From Sclerodactyla briareus (lineage: Eukaryota; Echinodermata; Holothuroidea; Dendrochirotida; Sclerodactylidae): a DNA stretch of 64,000 bases. The position numbers and the translations under genes were made by a program. The notes beneath the pieces were generated by a model. It saw only the letters and a list, made by a program, of their open reading frames with translations, searched no databases and was not told the DNA's origin. The stretch is from the NCBI GenBank assembly GCA_026419785.1, contig JAODTK010001444.1:682001-746000 (forward strand), written 5' to 3'. Shown in pieces: positions 1-10,660 of this stretch (positions are counted from its first letter, which is position 1; every line of letters begins with the position of its first letter).

Positions 1-659
1 TTTTCATTATCGTTACTTTATCGAAACTTTAGCACCCCAGATATTCTCAAAGCAGGTAGTCACTATCGTCGGAAGTACTGCCTTATTGACTATTTGTACA
101 GTAACGACATGGCAATCCGTCAAATCACCCAAAATGAGATCGACAATTCCTGCAGAAAAAACTGGGGCGAACATCTTTTTCTTCTTTTAGCAAACCCCTC
201 TTCCTGTTAGGTGTTTGTAGTCCACCAACTATTTCTCAACTGTTTTGTACAAAAGCTGTAGCAGCAGACGTAAATAATCGCATCAACTCCTCAGGCTCGA
301 CAATCAAATCAGCATACAGGAACGAACAGATCGATGAGATATCCATTGCTTCAAGTTCGGTTAATTGAAATAAAACTTAACGTTGAAAATCGATCCAAAA
401 TTGGGGGGAAAAAAACAAGTTTTTCTAGACCAAATTAGAACACGAAAGGATTTTTGTAAATGAAGAATATAAACAGACACGGTCAAATCGAGAGTCGGGT
501 TAAAAACAGCAAGGTTGCATAAGTCTATGTCCGTCTGTTACCATCGTGTCTGTGGCTCATCCTGAACAATAGTGTGTGCCTACCACATAACCGTGCTGCT
601 GAAAATTTAATCACACATAGTTCAGTACCATACCAATCATCATTGTTTCTGCTGTTTTC

Positions 660-1660
660 GAAACGCCTGGACAGCGCGGACTCGTGAGTTCTAGAGATGA
701 GATGGTGTCGTATAGGAATGTGCTGGTTCCCCGCGTTACCTGGTTACTGAACGTAGGTAGTTCAGGAAGGTTTTTATTTCCTGGCTCTATTTCGTGGGAC
801 ATGGAACTTGAAATCCGAGTATTCAAGTATACATCCTTGTTGGTTTCACTCTTTGCCTGGCAAGTACCAGTATACCATTAAGAGCGGCAAATTCAACTTA
901 TTCGTGAGCCGAATGTTTGCCTCTTTTGTACGAAACCAACTAATTCGAGGAGGGACTGAGACTCGCAATTCACGATTTGGTAACTTCTAAGTGACGTGTT
1001 TGTCCGATATCAGAGCCATTTGGGAGCGGCAAAACGAGTTATCACTGAGTGAAATTATGAGCAAACACTCAAACTGCATGCCTAATGAAGTGGTGCGTGT
1101 ATTGTCATGACTCCTTGAGTATTGATAAGTACACGAAAAGCAAAATGATCAAGAAAATGAAAATAAGTAAGAAGCATCTCGTTCCGTCGGCCCAATCTAG
1201 CCTAGAACATTATAACCATGTGTACTATAACTGTGTTATGTAACCCAGAGAAACTAACATCGATGTTTTGGTTACCAATTCATTACAATTTCGTGTACGT
1301 TCACAATATAGAGTATCTTGTTTCTAACTGCATAGCTTGTTTTGCTTCAGAGAGGCGATTGGCTCGGCTTTTCTAAGGACTTCGAGTTCCATTGGAGCCG
1401 AGGGCTTTCCGCCCCAGTGCTGTTACGAATACCACGGTACCCACGTGTAAAAATGGGTATCTGCGAGGTAACGGATGTAGCGCCGGTGCGTTGGCTGCCA
1501 GCGGTGTAGTAGGTGTGCAAGCGAACGGCTCCTGTGCGGTGGGCAAGCTCGTCACCAGAGGGGAATGTAGGGGGGGGTGGTGTGAGCAGGCGCTGCTTCC
1601 ATACAAGGCTGTGAACCCAAATCTTAATCCTAATTTTAGGTACTGAAGTAATTGTCAGAG
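660..1660 (+). repeat. Internal module, first unit in copy 1
   Basis: About 1 kb is repeated again at 1,661-3,310 and once in copy 2 (13,130-14,110). Shared stretches include the words around 'gcctggcaagtaccagtata' (855 and 1,855), the block ending 'cgagttatcac' (1,035 and 2,028), and the tRNA-like SINE region. Copy 2 has a single unit, so copy 1 either gained an internal tandem duplication or copy 2 lost one. No coding signal is seen. Confidence 0.65.
1351..1650 (+). mobile_element. tRNA-like SINE, unit 1
   Basis: A degenerate tRNA-like head is followed by a body running to 'caaggctgtgaaccc'. The same body is found at 2,921-3,270 and at 13,800-14,110. A-box and B-box-like words are weak in this copy but clearer in the 2,921 copy, which is why a SINE is proposed. 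The body carries 'tgcgaggtaacg' and 'gcgccggtgcgttggctg' in all units. The family is not named and could be some other short repeat. Confidence 0.4.
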
Positions 1661-2039
1661 GTTATGCTCACTGACGCATTGACCCCTTTGAGGGGTAAGG
1701 AAACAGCTTGTTGCAGTCTGCTTGTTCTTCGTATTCTCCGCAATGCTGGTCACGTTGGGGCATTGCCCCCATTCCGGGGCCTTTGACAGGTTCTCTGCTA
1801 ATAATAATAGTGGAGTATTCATGTTACACACCTGTTTGGTTTCCATTCTTTGCCTGGCAAGTACCAGTATACGATTAAGAGCGGCAAATGTCACTTATCC
1901 CGTGAGATCGATTATTTTGCCTCATCTACTGTACCGAAACTACACTAATACCGAGAGACTGTTGAATTCGCAGTTTAACTCCCAGTGAAGTGTTTTGTGT
2001 GAAAACATCGCCTTTTGGTGATGGCAAACGAGTTATCAC

Positions 2040-2650
2040 CTGTAGTGTATTAACGATGCACCCACTTAAAGTACAACTGCAGGCGTGAATACAACAGAAG
2101 TTGTATCGTGGAGAATGAAAAACTGTACCTATAGGTCCAAACCGCATTTCAATACGATGTTCCTATGTGGAGTTATAGGCCTTCCAAGTTTGAGCCATTA
2201 AGTAGAGAAATCGGGGAGAATCCCAATTGCGCAATAATGCATGACGTCACACATGGACAACATGGACATTATGTCTGTATTTCATTGTGTTCTGTTGTCG
2301 AATAAGTCCAACATTTATCAGAAATGTCTGTTTGGCTTTCCCTCAACAAAGTAACCATCAACACCACCAACCCCACAACCATCCTTTCCCATAGACTAAA
2401 TGCTTTTCGAAGGGAAATTTATTTTTGAATTCCAATGGAAAACAAAAGAATGTTTACAGGGTTGTGCAGTATGACTCCATGCCTCATTGCATTATGGGAT
2501 GCCTCACCATCTTGCGCCAATCACATGCTTCACATACACAAACTTCAGGAATATAACTCCGTAACGGAAAGTCGTATGAACTTCCGGTTTAACTACGCAT
2601 TCAGTTTTATCCAGCTATTATAACCCCCCATCCTGTACTTGTCCTGTAAC
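2040..2650 (-). mobile_element. Fragment of the 57.9-kb element family, copy 1 only
   Basis: The reverse complement of about 2,095-2,410 matches 57,980-58,310 in order: a block near 'ggacctataggt', then 'ttgcgcaat' with 'tgacgtca', then the block around 'accaccaacccca'. The sequence is missing at the matching place in copy 2 (between 13,610 and 13,690), so it looks like an insertion of a transposon fragment into copy 1. The outer limits are approximate. No reading frame is recognised. Confidence 0.5.
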
Positions 2651-2920
2651 TGTTATTCCTACTGCATTGGCTGATGTTTATCAGCACCCTTGAATCTTGA
2701 TAAGTACACGATCACCAAATGATCGACACGACTGAAAACATCTCGTTTCATGGCCTTAATCCGCCCTATAACTTAAACCATGTGTACCGATAAACTGTGT
2801 GATAATCCGGAGAAACTAACGCGATGCTATGGTTCCCAACTTTTTCCAAAATTACAAATTCGTATACGATCACGATATAGAGTACTTGTTTCCATAACAA
2901 TCATAGCTTGTTTTGCCTGA

Positions 2921-3270
2921 GGAGGCGGAATAGCTCAGCGTTAGAGCTCCGAACTTTTTCCCGAATCCCATTGAAAGCCCGAAGCTTTTTCCCATTGTTG
3001 TTAGACAATGCATGTTCTCCCCGATAACAACGCTATCCGTTAAAGTGGGTATATGCGAGGTAACGATGTAGGCGCCGTTGTGTTGGCTGCAGAGGTGTAA
3101 TTAGGTTTCGTGACGAAGTGCACCCTGGGTGGTGCGTGCAAGGTCTTCATCAGGTTTACAATGAGCGGGGGATCAAGTGAGTGGTGGTGTGAGGCGGCGC
3201 TGCCTAGGGGGGAAAGGGTACCTTAACCAAAAATTGAATACAAGGCCTGTGAACCCAACCTTAATCTTAA
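2921..3270 (+). mobile_element. tRNA-like SINE, unit 2
   Basis: The head reads like the 5' half of a tRNA: 'ggaggcg' then 'tagctcagcgttagagct', which fits a D-arm and a pol III A box. A reduced B-box-like 'cccgaatcccattg' follows. The anticodon and T arms are not intact, so it is not a functional tRNA. The body matches units at 1,351 and 13,800. The sequence between the SINE and about 3,960 aligns with copy 2 and contains no gene that can be seen. Confidence 0.45.
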
Positions 3271-3959
3271 TCGAGAGGTACTCACGTTATTTTCAGAGGT
3301 TGTTCTTTACTGCGCGTTTGACTTTCTAGACTCGATGAAGTGCAATCTTCAAATTACCTAAGTGAGATCTGGCCAGCTGTGACAAACAGGTAATCTCATC
3401 GTTCCTTCTAACGCTGAAAGTCACATTATTGCATCCAGCAACTAATGTACACTTATCTATTTCTTTGAAACGACATTCACATATATGGAATACAGGAACG
3501 AATATCTATCAAATTTCCCTTAACACTGGCAATCACGTGTCGTGTACAGGAATGATTGAATTAATGTCTCAGCGACTGGAATAATAATAAAAGCCTTTAC
3601 AAATATCTATCGTTATGAAACTTGATTTATTTGATCGCCTCCTATTGTATTCTGTCAAAATTACATGTAAATCACATAGGTTGTTGTTTTCCTGGAGTAG
3701 TTGTCGTGTTGGGCAATCTCCATTCATATTCATTCATTATCTATAGTAGATCTCTCCCGTGAGTACATGATAAATCATGATATATTCCGATAGGTGCAAG
3801 CGAAAATGCCGCTCCAGGTAACTCTGGGCGGAATCCGTACAACGTTTGAGAATTAAAATAAACCCGCTGAACCTTCAAGTGCTTAAATCAGACTTTGTTT
3901 AGAAGTAACCCTCGTTTTAAGCCATTCGCCAACATTCAGTACGTCTTTAAGAAAAAAAT

Positions 3960-4373
3960 ACTATAAAAATATTTAACAAAATAATATATATAAAAAAAAA
4001 AAAAAAAAAAAAAAATATATATCTATATATATAGTATATATATATAATATTATATATTATATATATATAATATATAATATATATAATATAATTATATATA
4101 TATATAGCTATATATATATATAGTAGAATTGGTGTACACGTGTACTCAAAAAAATACACAAATATGCTGAGCTCAAAAATAATAAGCAATGTCTTTTTGT
4201 TGTTCAGTTGGTTGTTAAGCGTTTATTCGGTTACTGTCACCCGGCTGAGGAACGGTCCGCATGGGGACCGAAAATTTCCCGAATATATATATTTCCGTCC
4301 TCCTGGTGTCAACATGCTTATTATTTGTTGAGCTCAGCATTGTTGTCTATATATATATATATATATATAATAC

Positions 4374-4433
<60 letters not shown>

Positions 4434-4464
4434 AATTATATATAGTATATATATATATATATAT
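3960..4464. mobile_element. (TA)n-flanked insertion with inverted repeat and hammerhead-like fold
   Basis: Copy 2 has a direct join at about 14,820 where copy 1 carries this 0.5-kb block, so it is a discrete insertion. It starts with an A-run and a (TA)n stretch (about 4,010-4,120), then a unique core, then another (TA)n stretch (4,351-4,465). The core is bounded by inverted arms at 4,163-4,190 and 4,313-4,340 that share 'atgctgagctca' and 'aataagca'. Inside the arms (4,236-4,310) the order of parts resembles a hammerhead ribozyme: a possible stem I, CTGAGGA, a perfect 5-6 bp stem II, GAAA, an AT stem, then GTC and the stem I partner. Hammerheads of this sort are known in Penelope-like elements, but no reverse transcriptase is present here. 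Confidence 0.5.
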
Positions 4465-6054
4465 ATCTCGGACCTTGTTCTTTCGATCTGCTTTAACTAA
4501 TGAACGTTGGCTATGTATATTATTGAACGCATATCTTGCAGTTACGTCGAATTACATGCACCAGTAATTTCAAAGCTAAGATGAGCAGACCCAGCTGAAA
4601 TTTAACACGACAAGTCACATTCATCAGTGATAGTGATAAACAGAAGTAAATTATGCTTGAAGCTCTTCTTTTCCAGTATCAGTAAGGCTTTAGAAACAAC
4701 GCCTGAGGACTAGCAAAAATCAGACTAAAAGGCGTCTGAAAGGCCACATCATTAATTTAGGAAATACGTGATAAAGAGAGGAAACCTTTGCGTCAATTGT
4801 TCAGCCATCAGGAACACTTTCGAAATGCGGGAGGGTTGGTAACGGCAAATTTTTGACCGAGAGACAAGTCTCCACATTCAATCAAAGTGCTATAAACAGA
4901 GATACTTCAAGGTAAGATCGTCATTGCCAGCATTCGTTTAGTCTCCGTGGGTGATAGTCATGGAACGAACAAATTGAAGATACTGAAGCACACTGCAGTG
5001 GCCACTCATCTTACTCCAGTCCAGACGGAAACACATACATGTAGGTCGGAGTGTATTGTACCCTGCCTCATTCTGTTTGCGGTGCGCTTACGTTTTCGTC
5101 TGGAATCCTATTGATATTACACGCTTAGAACATAAACAATTCTCCCAGCCACGATCTTCCACGGAGGAAGAAAGAAGAAAGTCATATCACGTTGCGCTTG
5201 TGGATCAAAAGGTTGTCCCCTCCCAAAATTACATGCTTTGGACCACACCTCCAGAGGTTGCGATATCGAATCGCACCGAAGTCGAGTTTGAATACGTCTA
5301 AATGACTCATTTCAAAACACGCAGTGACGCCGTTAAATTGCTGCTTTTGTTCCAGCGTTCCATAATATTGTTGTTGTTTTTCAGAAACTCAAGAGTTCAC
5401 GAGCTTGGGCACCTGAGCCAATTTCGGGAAAATCAACAGTAACTGGATCTAGGGCCGTAAAACGTAGTCATGTCACAAGCTATGTCTTTATGTTATTCAA
5501 CTTTTAAGTTACCATCAATCGGGGCGACATTAGGCAAAAAGTTGATATCTGTCTTGTCGGAGACTGTGTTTATTTATTTTGGAGGGATGGTCCGAAGAGG
5601 TCAGAAGAGACTTTTCATTTGCGGTTCGAATTCTTTACTACGCATATAACGACTTGAACTGTAAGTGTAACAATGACGCTATAGGCCATCAATGCCTACA
5701 TACGCTCTTTCACTTTTGAAAGAAATTAAGTGCATCGTGCATTCCAGATTGATTAGGAGAGCCGTACATCACCCTGTTTAGAGCACATTGCGCTCCGGCA
5801 CATTCACCGGAACTCGGGGCTGACTCTGCGGGATTATATCAGCCCTTGATTAAACACACGTCACGTGACTGCGTTGAATGAAAAAATGAAATGAGGATAA
5901 CGTTGGTAGATGAGTTACATGGCATATTCACAAAGGCCGGTTGTGAGATAGCTCAGGCCATATTCGTAAAGGTAGCCAGTTGTCTGGTTCGGTCTTTTGT
6001 TGAATATAACAATTAATTAGGTGTAAAGACGAACAGGCAGATATATAGATGAGC
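4465..6054. other. Duplicated stretch without a recognised gene
   Basis: It aligns with 14,825-17,220 of copy 2, apart from about 0.8 kb extra in copy 2 at 16,135-16,910. An open frame of 81 codons at 5,056-5,301 (+) has a counterpart region at 15,517-15,726, but the frames are not conserved between the copies. I therefore do not call a gene. Confidence 0.5.
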
Positions 6055-6815
6055 AATTTATATGCTCAACAATTTGGTCAGAACACGCAAGTCTAACTTA
6101 ACTAAACTTCAGGTTCTTCAGAAACGTGCAATTCGTAAACTTGCCTTGGCAAATTATCGTAGTCGTATGTTACCTATTTTTGCCAAACTGAATATTTTGT
6201 AGTTGAATGACATTGTTACGCTCAATGTTGCCACGTTTACATATCTTTCAAGAACGGAGTATTGCCTTCAAAGTTTGAAAAATTTTATGTCAGTAATTAC
6301 ACAACACACAACTATAATACTAGAAATGCTAATGATATACGAATCGACCATTTCAGAACTTCACGATATGAACATAGCCTCCGATATAGATCAATTCAAA
6401 TCTGGAACAAATTACCAAATGAATTGATAATCTATAATTCTGTAGTAACATTCAGAAAGAGGGTTACCACTTATTGAAAAGCTACTACTAACATTAGACT
6501 GTAACATGCATATATGTTCTGTATGGTAGGGGTATCCTATGGTGAGCTGGGTACTGGGTAGTAATGTGGGGTGGGGGTGCAGCGCATCTTCCATTTTAGT
6601 GTTGGTGTTTCTATTATTATTAATTTACTGTTAATTCTACTGTTAGTGTGAACTAATTCATTACATTATTCTTTGGGGAGTGGACTACTTAGATAAGCCC
6701 AAAAGGGTTTCTTGGTCCACTTAATTTCCCTTCTATGCTTCGTTTATTAAATTATGTTCACTGTACTTAGTTGAAGTGAAGAACCAAATATTTTAAACTG
6801 AACCCCTAAATAGTG
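6055..6815 (+). mobile_element. 5'-truncated LINE (CR1/L2-like), end of ORF2 and 3' UTR
   Basis: The end of a non-LTR retrotransposon ORF2, downstream of the reverse transcriptase. Readable parts are LQKRAIRKLALANYR at about 6,110, then NTRNANDIR and FRTSRYEHSLRYRS, then IWNKLPNEL and FRKRVTTY, ending at a stop at 6,477. This 'NTR...RT...WN.LP...F...' layout is the usual C-terminus of CR1/L2/Jockey-type elements. One stop and at least one frame change lie between the first part (stop at about 6,200) and the last (open from 6,262). The catalytic domain is absent, as expected for a 5'-truncated copy. The 3' UTR runs to about 6,815. Copy 2 has the uninterrupted target at about 17,215-17,240, so this insertion is copy-specific. 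Confidence 0.8.
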
Positions 6816-6975
6816 AACAAGCAAATATAGATGGTATATGGATTGATTGGTTGCGGATGATTCATCGTCGAACGGTCCAAACGACTGCACTAAATAAAAC
6901 AAATAGGGGTACTAGGCGTAACATGAAAAGGCCATAGCCACATATGTAACAACCGACAGCCTGCAGGAAGAGAGA

Positions 6976-6978
6976 GAA

Positions 6979-7019
<41 letters not shown>
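6976..7019 (+). repeat. (TAA)n microsatellite
   Basis: About 14 repeats of the triplet directly precede the tail of a SINE/LINE-like element on the minus strand, where it would be the (TTA)n 3' tail. Confidence 0.95.
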
Positions 7020-7020
<1 letters not shown>

Positions 7021-7370
7021 GTGCATTTTTATAGCGCTTAATACACCTTTTTTAAGCGCTTTACAGAGAGAAAATTATACCAAAACCTATAGGTCTTCAA
7101 CTCTTGCTTAAAAATTTGCAGTGTAGGAGATTCACGTATGCTGACGGGGATACTGTTCCACAGGGTTGGAGCCGCCACAGAGAATGCCCTTTTGACATAG
7201 CGGGTACAGGAGACGGGTCCAGGGTGAAGATCCCCATGGGCGATGATGCAGACCGCAGAGTCCGTGACGACGTCGATGTACTTCTCGTGTGCAGAAGGTC
7301 GAATATGTACTGTGTTGCTGTACGATGTTTAGCTTTATAGGCAAGATATCACCACATACACAATATGAAT
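7020..7370 (-). mobile_element. SINE/LINE 3'-end relic with AAT-type tail, copy 1
   Basis: Read on the minus strand, it ends with 'agcgctataaaaatgcac' followed by (TTA)n. Ends like 'agcgc...tataaa' are typical of SINEs and their partner LINEs, and the SINE at 55,098 ends in the same way. The next part holds 'ctgttccacagggttggag', a block that is also in the matching element of copy 2 (17,541-17,850). The open frame of 124 codons across it (7,132-7,506, minus) is taken as incidental. Confidence 0.55.
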
Positions 7371-7527
7371 GATTCAGCAATGTAAGCAGAGAAACATATT
7401 GATCAGTTTTGCATTCGCTAATTATCATTAGAATTATTGTCACATTGTCAGGCAATATTATCTCTCCTTTGTAGCAATATAATCTCCTTCGATGGAATAG
7501 CGACACCGACTTCTGGAATCGGACGAT

Positions 7528-7566
7528 TTGGCTTAGATTAGATTAGGTTGGATTAGATTAGATTAG
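7528..7566 (+). repeat. (GATTA)n pentanucleotide repeat, copy 1
   Basis: Six to seven imperfect GATTA units lie directly upstream of the CR1 relic. The same repeat is at 18,055-18,087 in copy 2, so it predates the duplication. Confidence 0.9.
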
Positions 7567-9440
7567 TGTTTCTTTTGTGGCTGGACATGTTTTTGTTCGC
7601 CGTTCTGTTTCTGTGCTATATTTCGACTCGATTCGATTAAATGGTGAGTTGTTCCACTTTGGGGGAGATTTTGCTATGAGACCATTGCTACATGCTGCCT
7701 GGCTCGGCCTATACTTCCTGCCTATGCCGTACCTTGTTGTGTATTGTGTTCTTGCTCAGGATTTCCACCGTGTGTGTCTGTTGTGAGTGCCAATAATGTG
7801 TGCCCTATTGTTGTGTATTGATCTGTATCTCTTGTCAGCTCAGTGACCGTGTGATTGACTTCTTAATCCGTGGTAGCAGTCACTGTATTTGTTGTTTATT
7901 AGCACTTTAGGAACATAATTCGGTTCTTTTATTGGCAATCTGATGTTTGTTGTGTATGTTTTACTAGCATTCTCTTGACCGTTCCAGCCCCTGGGGTACT
8001 GGCTAGCTGTTATGGGATCGGAGGGCAAGTAAGTCGTCTGTCAGGAATGTGAAATGTGGGTTGATGTTCACAGATCGGTGTTGAGCCTTGAAGGAGTTAG
8101 TTCTGAGGAGGCTATGGAGGGTGGGTCATATATAAGTGGTTTGGAAGTGTGAGATTGCCTTGAGCTGGAAGCGAAATAAGGGGCGCGTGAACATCAATGG
8201 AAGAGTGTGAAGGGAGGCGTTTTTTGAAGGTCAAGACGGTATGGAGTCGGGGAATCACAGGCTTGTAACCGCTAATTCCTTCAGTCCGCTGGAAGTTGAG
8301 GAGGTAGTCCGCGAGGTCAGTTGGAGTGAGCGTTGCCCGTTGTCGGTGTGGAGGAAAGGGTAGCCGGATAGGGAATGTGGGTCTTGTTGACAGGAGGGCT
8401 AGTTGCACTAGTTGTAAGGGGAACGCGTGGGGTTGTGGGGGGAAAAAGAGGAGGTAATTATCTTCTTGTAGGGGATTCCATTGTCAGGTATATAGATCGT
8501 GAATTTAGAAGGTGTGTTCTGTCAAAGCGAATGCATATCAGTTTACTCGATACCATAGGGTAGAGGAAGTCAGAAAGTTAATAGGGTCGTTGGGGACGAG
8601 GTAGTAGTGGTTGTCGGAGTAGGGACTAATAACCTCTGCAGGAGTGACTCGCTTTGCGGTATCCTTTCTGGGTTCAACGGTCCAGTTAACGACAGGACGA
8701 TAGTTGGTCTGAACATTTGATTTTTTTCCGGGTTTTGCTAGCACGATGAATCTTTCCTTCATTGGCTGGTGCTTCGGTATTGGGAAAGTTAGTTTGATGT
8801 TCGTGGGCTGTTGGGCTGTTGTGAAAGTAGATGGTCTTGGGTGTCCGGGTTATCTTGTATAATAGACAGGATCGGGGAGATACTCTCCGTGGCATTGGTT
8901 GTTCGAGTGTTGCTCTTCGTCAGATCTACTTGAATATTTCGCGAGGGGAGTTCGCGAGGGTAAGTTTTGTCATTTTGTGTGGTTTATCATTTTCAAATTT
9001 CGTGTTACTCAAGTTTAGGTTTTCCTAGTTCTTCAACAGTTGGATTTGTTTATCGTTCTCCCAAGCAGTTACGGGAGCTGTTAGGGAAGGTAACCGATTG
9101 AACCGTAATTCAGTTTTCTCAACAAAGACATTGTTGTCAGGCTTCTAATTGAGGTAAGTTCAAAGGAGGCCTACGAGGTTATTCATTGTATGCGAGATTT
9201 GCCGTTCGAGGGAAGATTGAAGCGTCTTCGTCGGACTTCAATCGAGGTGGTTTGATTCGGGCTTTTAGAATTGTCAATGACTTCGATTACCTTTCTTGTG
9301 ACCACTGATAGAGGGCCATTGTCTCAAGTTTCGTGAAAAACGCTGCTGATTAGACATTCGGAATAGTGCTTAATGCCTTCAAAGGTCAGTGGAAGTGCAA
9401 AACATGACTCTGAGGATTGTGATTCCTCCTGATTAGTATG
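7567..9440 (+). mobile_element. CR1-type LINE relic with esterase-like domain, copy 1
   Basis: The order of parts fits a CR1-like element. A 5' UTR leads to an ATG at 8,012 (MGSEGK). Then comes CQECEMWVDVH (about 8,040), like the second half of a PHD-type zinc finger, then YLLVGDSIVRYIDREFRR (about 8,458), the GDS box of an SGNH/GDSL esterase, and VVVVGVGTNNL, which fits its second block. Further on (about 8,860-9,080) are relics of an AP endonuclease (VVYRSP-like), and from about 9,130 relics of the ORF2 C-terminus (RGHCLKFR). Esterase and PHD domains in ORF1 are established for CR1-like elements. The reverse transcriptase is missing and the frame is broken many times. The same relic with the same gap is in copy 2. 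Confidence 0.65.
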
Positions 9441-9579
9441 AGGAGAAACTCCACCCCAAAAACTGGAGCTCAGTGTTACAACAACAAATAACAGCAATGA
9501 TAAAACAGTCCGTAAAATGGAAACAACTACTATACTCAATTTGTCTTACATTTTCGTCAGAAGTCAGTGAATGTTATAA

Positions 9580-9639
9580 TATCTATATATATATATATAT
9601 ATTATATATATATATAATATATATATATATATATTATAT

Positions 9640-9671
<32 letters not shown>

Positions 9672-9705
9672 GATATATATATATATATATATATATTATA
9701 AATAT
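9580..9705. repeat. (TA)n microsatellite
   Basis: About 120 bases of alternating T and A with a few breaks. It lies just past the CR1 relic of copy 1. No counterpart is present at the matching place in copy 2. Confidence 0.95.
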
Positions 9706-9898
9706 AAATGAAATTATTTTCGTAAGACACGGGCAGTTTACAAACTAGGCAGACGATCATTTGTGGATAAAACTGTTATGAATACGAACTACGTATCACG
9801 CAAAAACATAAATTGAGGGCACATAGCATATTGTTATGTACACAAAATTATCGCTTGTAGCTGTGTTCTCGATTTCTAACCACATGGTATTTCGTCAT

Positions 9899-10660
9899 AG
9901 GAAAGAATGGACGGCGCTATTTTGAAACGTGTTCAAGACGCGTTGATCAGTAATATGGAATGATGGAGAAAGTGACGCTTTTCCCGATTTCCAGTGGCGG
10001 CGCAAGGAACAATGTTTAAGGCCACCCCCCCCCCCCACCCCAAAAGATATACGTATATATGCTGTTCCGCCGAGCCCCTACTGCCCACCCCTACATTCGG
10101 ATGTGGTGTATGGAAATGTGGATTCATCCATATAATATCTCAATTCATATTCTTGACACTAACTTCGCTACAAAGGATAGTAGCATCAGGTTACATCCGG
10201 GACCAGAACCTTAGCCAGGGAGGTGTCTCTGAGGTGTCTTTGAGATGGAAAAACACTACTGGCGACGGCAGTATATGATATTCCAAGAGGCATTCCATAT
10301 CCGCTAATGGTGGGGTCCTCCGGTCTCGGTCTGCGCTCCACACTGGTGCTCACAATTCGCAAGTGCATATTCGTGCTGTAGAGACACCTTATTTCTAATA
10401 TTGGCTGAGGCCCTATCCGAGGCTCTTATTCCTTTTTTAATATTTTAAGGGGAGCAGTGTCCCTCTTCCCTCTACTATTCCTCTTCCATCCCCCAGGACA
10501 GCGATCGCAAATATCCCGGGCCCAAGAGTGCCTCCTGTGAAATCAGTGTGTCCCTCTATCAGGTTCCGGACGACGTTATTAGAAGACACCCCTCCTCTTA
10601 GACCCTCTCTCTTCCTTGGCGAGATTAACCCTCATCAACCAGACGATATCAGAACACACA
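9899..10660 (+). mobile_element. Truncated copy of the 23.94-kb inverted-repeat element
   Basis: It matches 23,941-24,600 in the same orientation. Landmarks are the 'ggcgctatttt' start, 'ggaatgatggagaaagtgac', a C-run at 10,023-10,036, 'gacactaacttcgctacaaa' at about 10,155 and 'ggtctcggtctgcgct' at about 10,321. The right inverted end seen at 24,781-24,832 is not found here. No reading frame was recognised. Confidence 0.75.

Larger units (their letters stand above)
1661..3310 (+). repeat. Internal module, second unit in copy 1
   Basis: This is the second tandem unit of the module at 660-1,660, enlarged by about 0.6 kb of extra sequence (2,040-2,650) that is absent from the single unit in copy 2. 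Its left part (1,680-1,780) is the closer match to 13,340-13,440, while the first unit matches 13,130-13,300. The copy 2 unit therefore looks like the join of the two, as expected for unequal exchange between tandem units. Confidence 0.6.
1..9480. repeat. Long segmental duplication, copy 1
   Basis: This block aligns by eye, in order and in the same orientation, with 12,549-21,110. Matching landmarks include 85-150 with 12,665-12,730, 3,500-3,800 with 14,250-14,530, 5,290-5,560 with 15,780-16,040, 7,380-7,510 with 17,860-17,990 and 8,400-8,580 with 19,690-19,850. The best blocks look roughly 85-90% identical, with many 1-3 base indels. Copy 1 has extra sequence at about 2,040-2,650, 3,960-4,464 and 6,055-6,815, each described separately. 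No conserved reading frame other than transposon relics was recognised inside it. It could be a true old tandem duplication or two haplotypes laid end to end by the assembler. Confidence 0.85.

Noticed and set aside
4261-4500. Open frames made of Tyr-Ile repeats at (TA)n tracts (also 9,473-9,748 and 4,189-3,947)
   Set aside because: They are translations of TA microsatellites and carry no protein signal.
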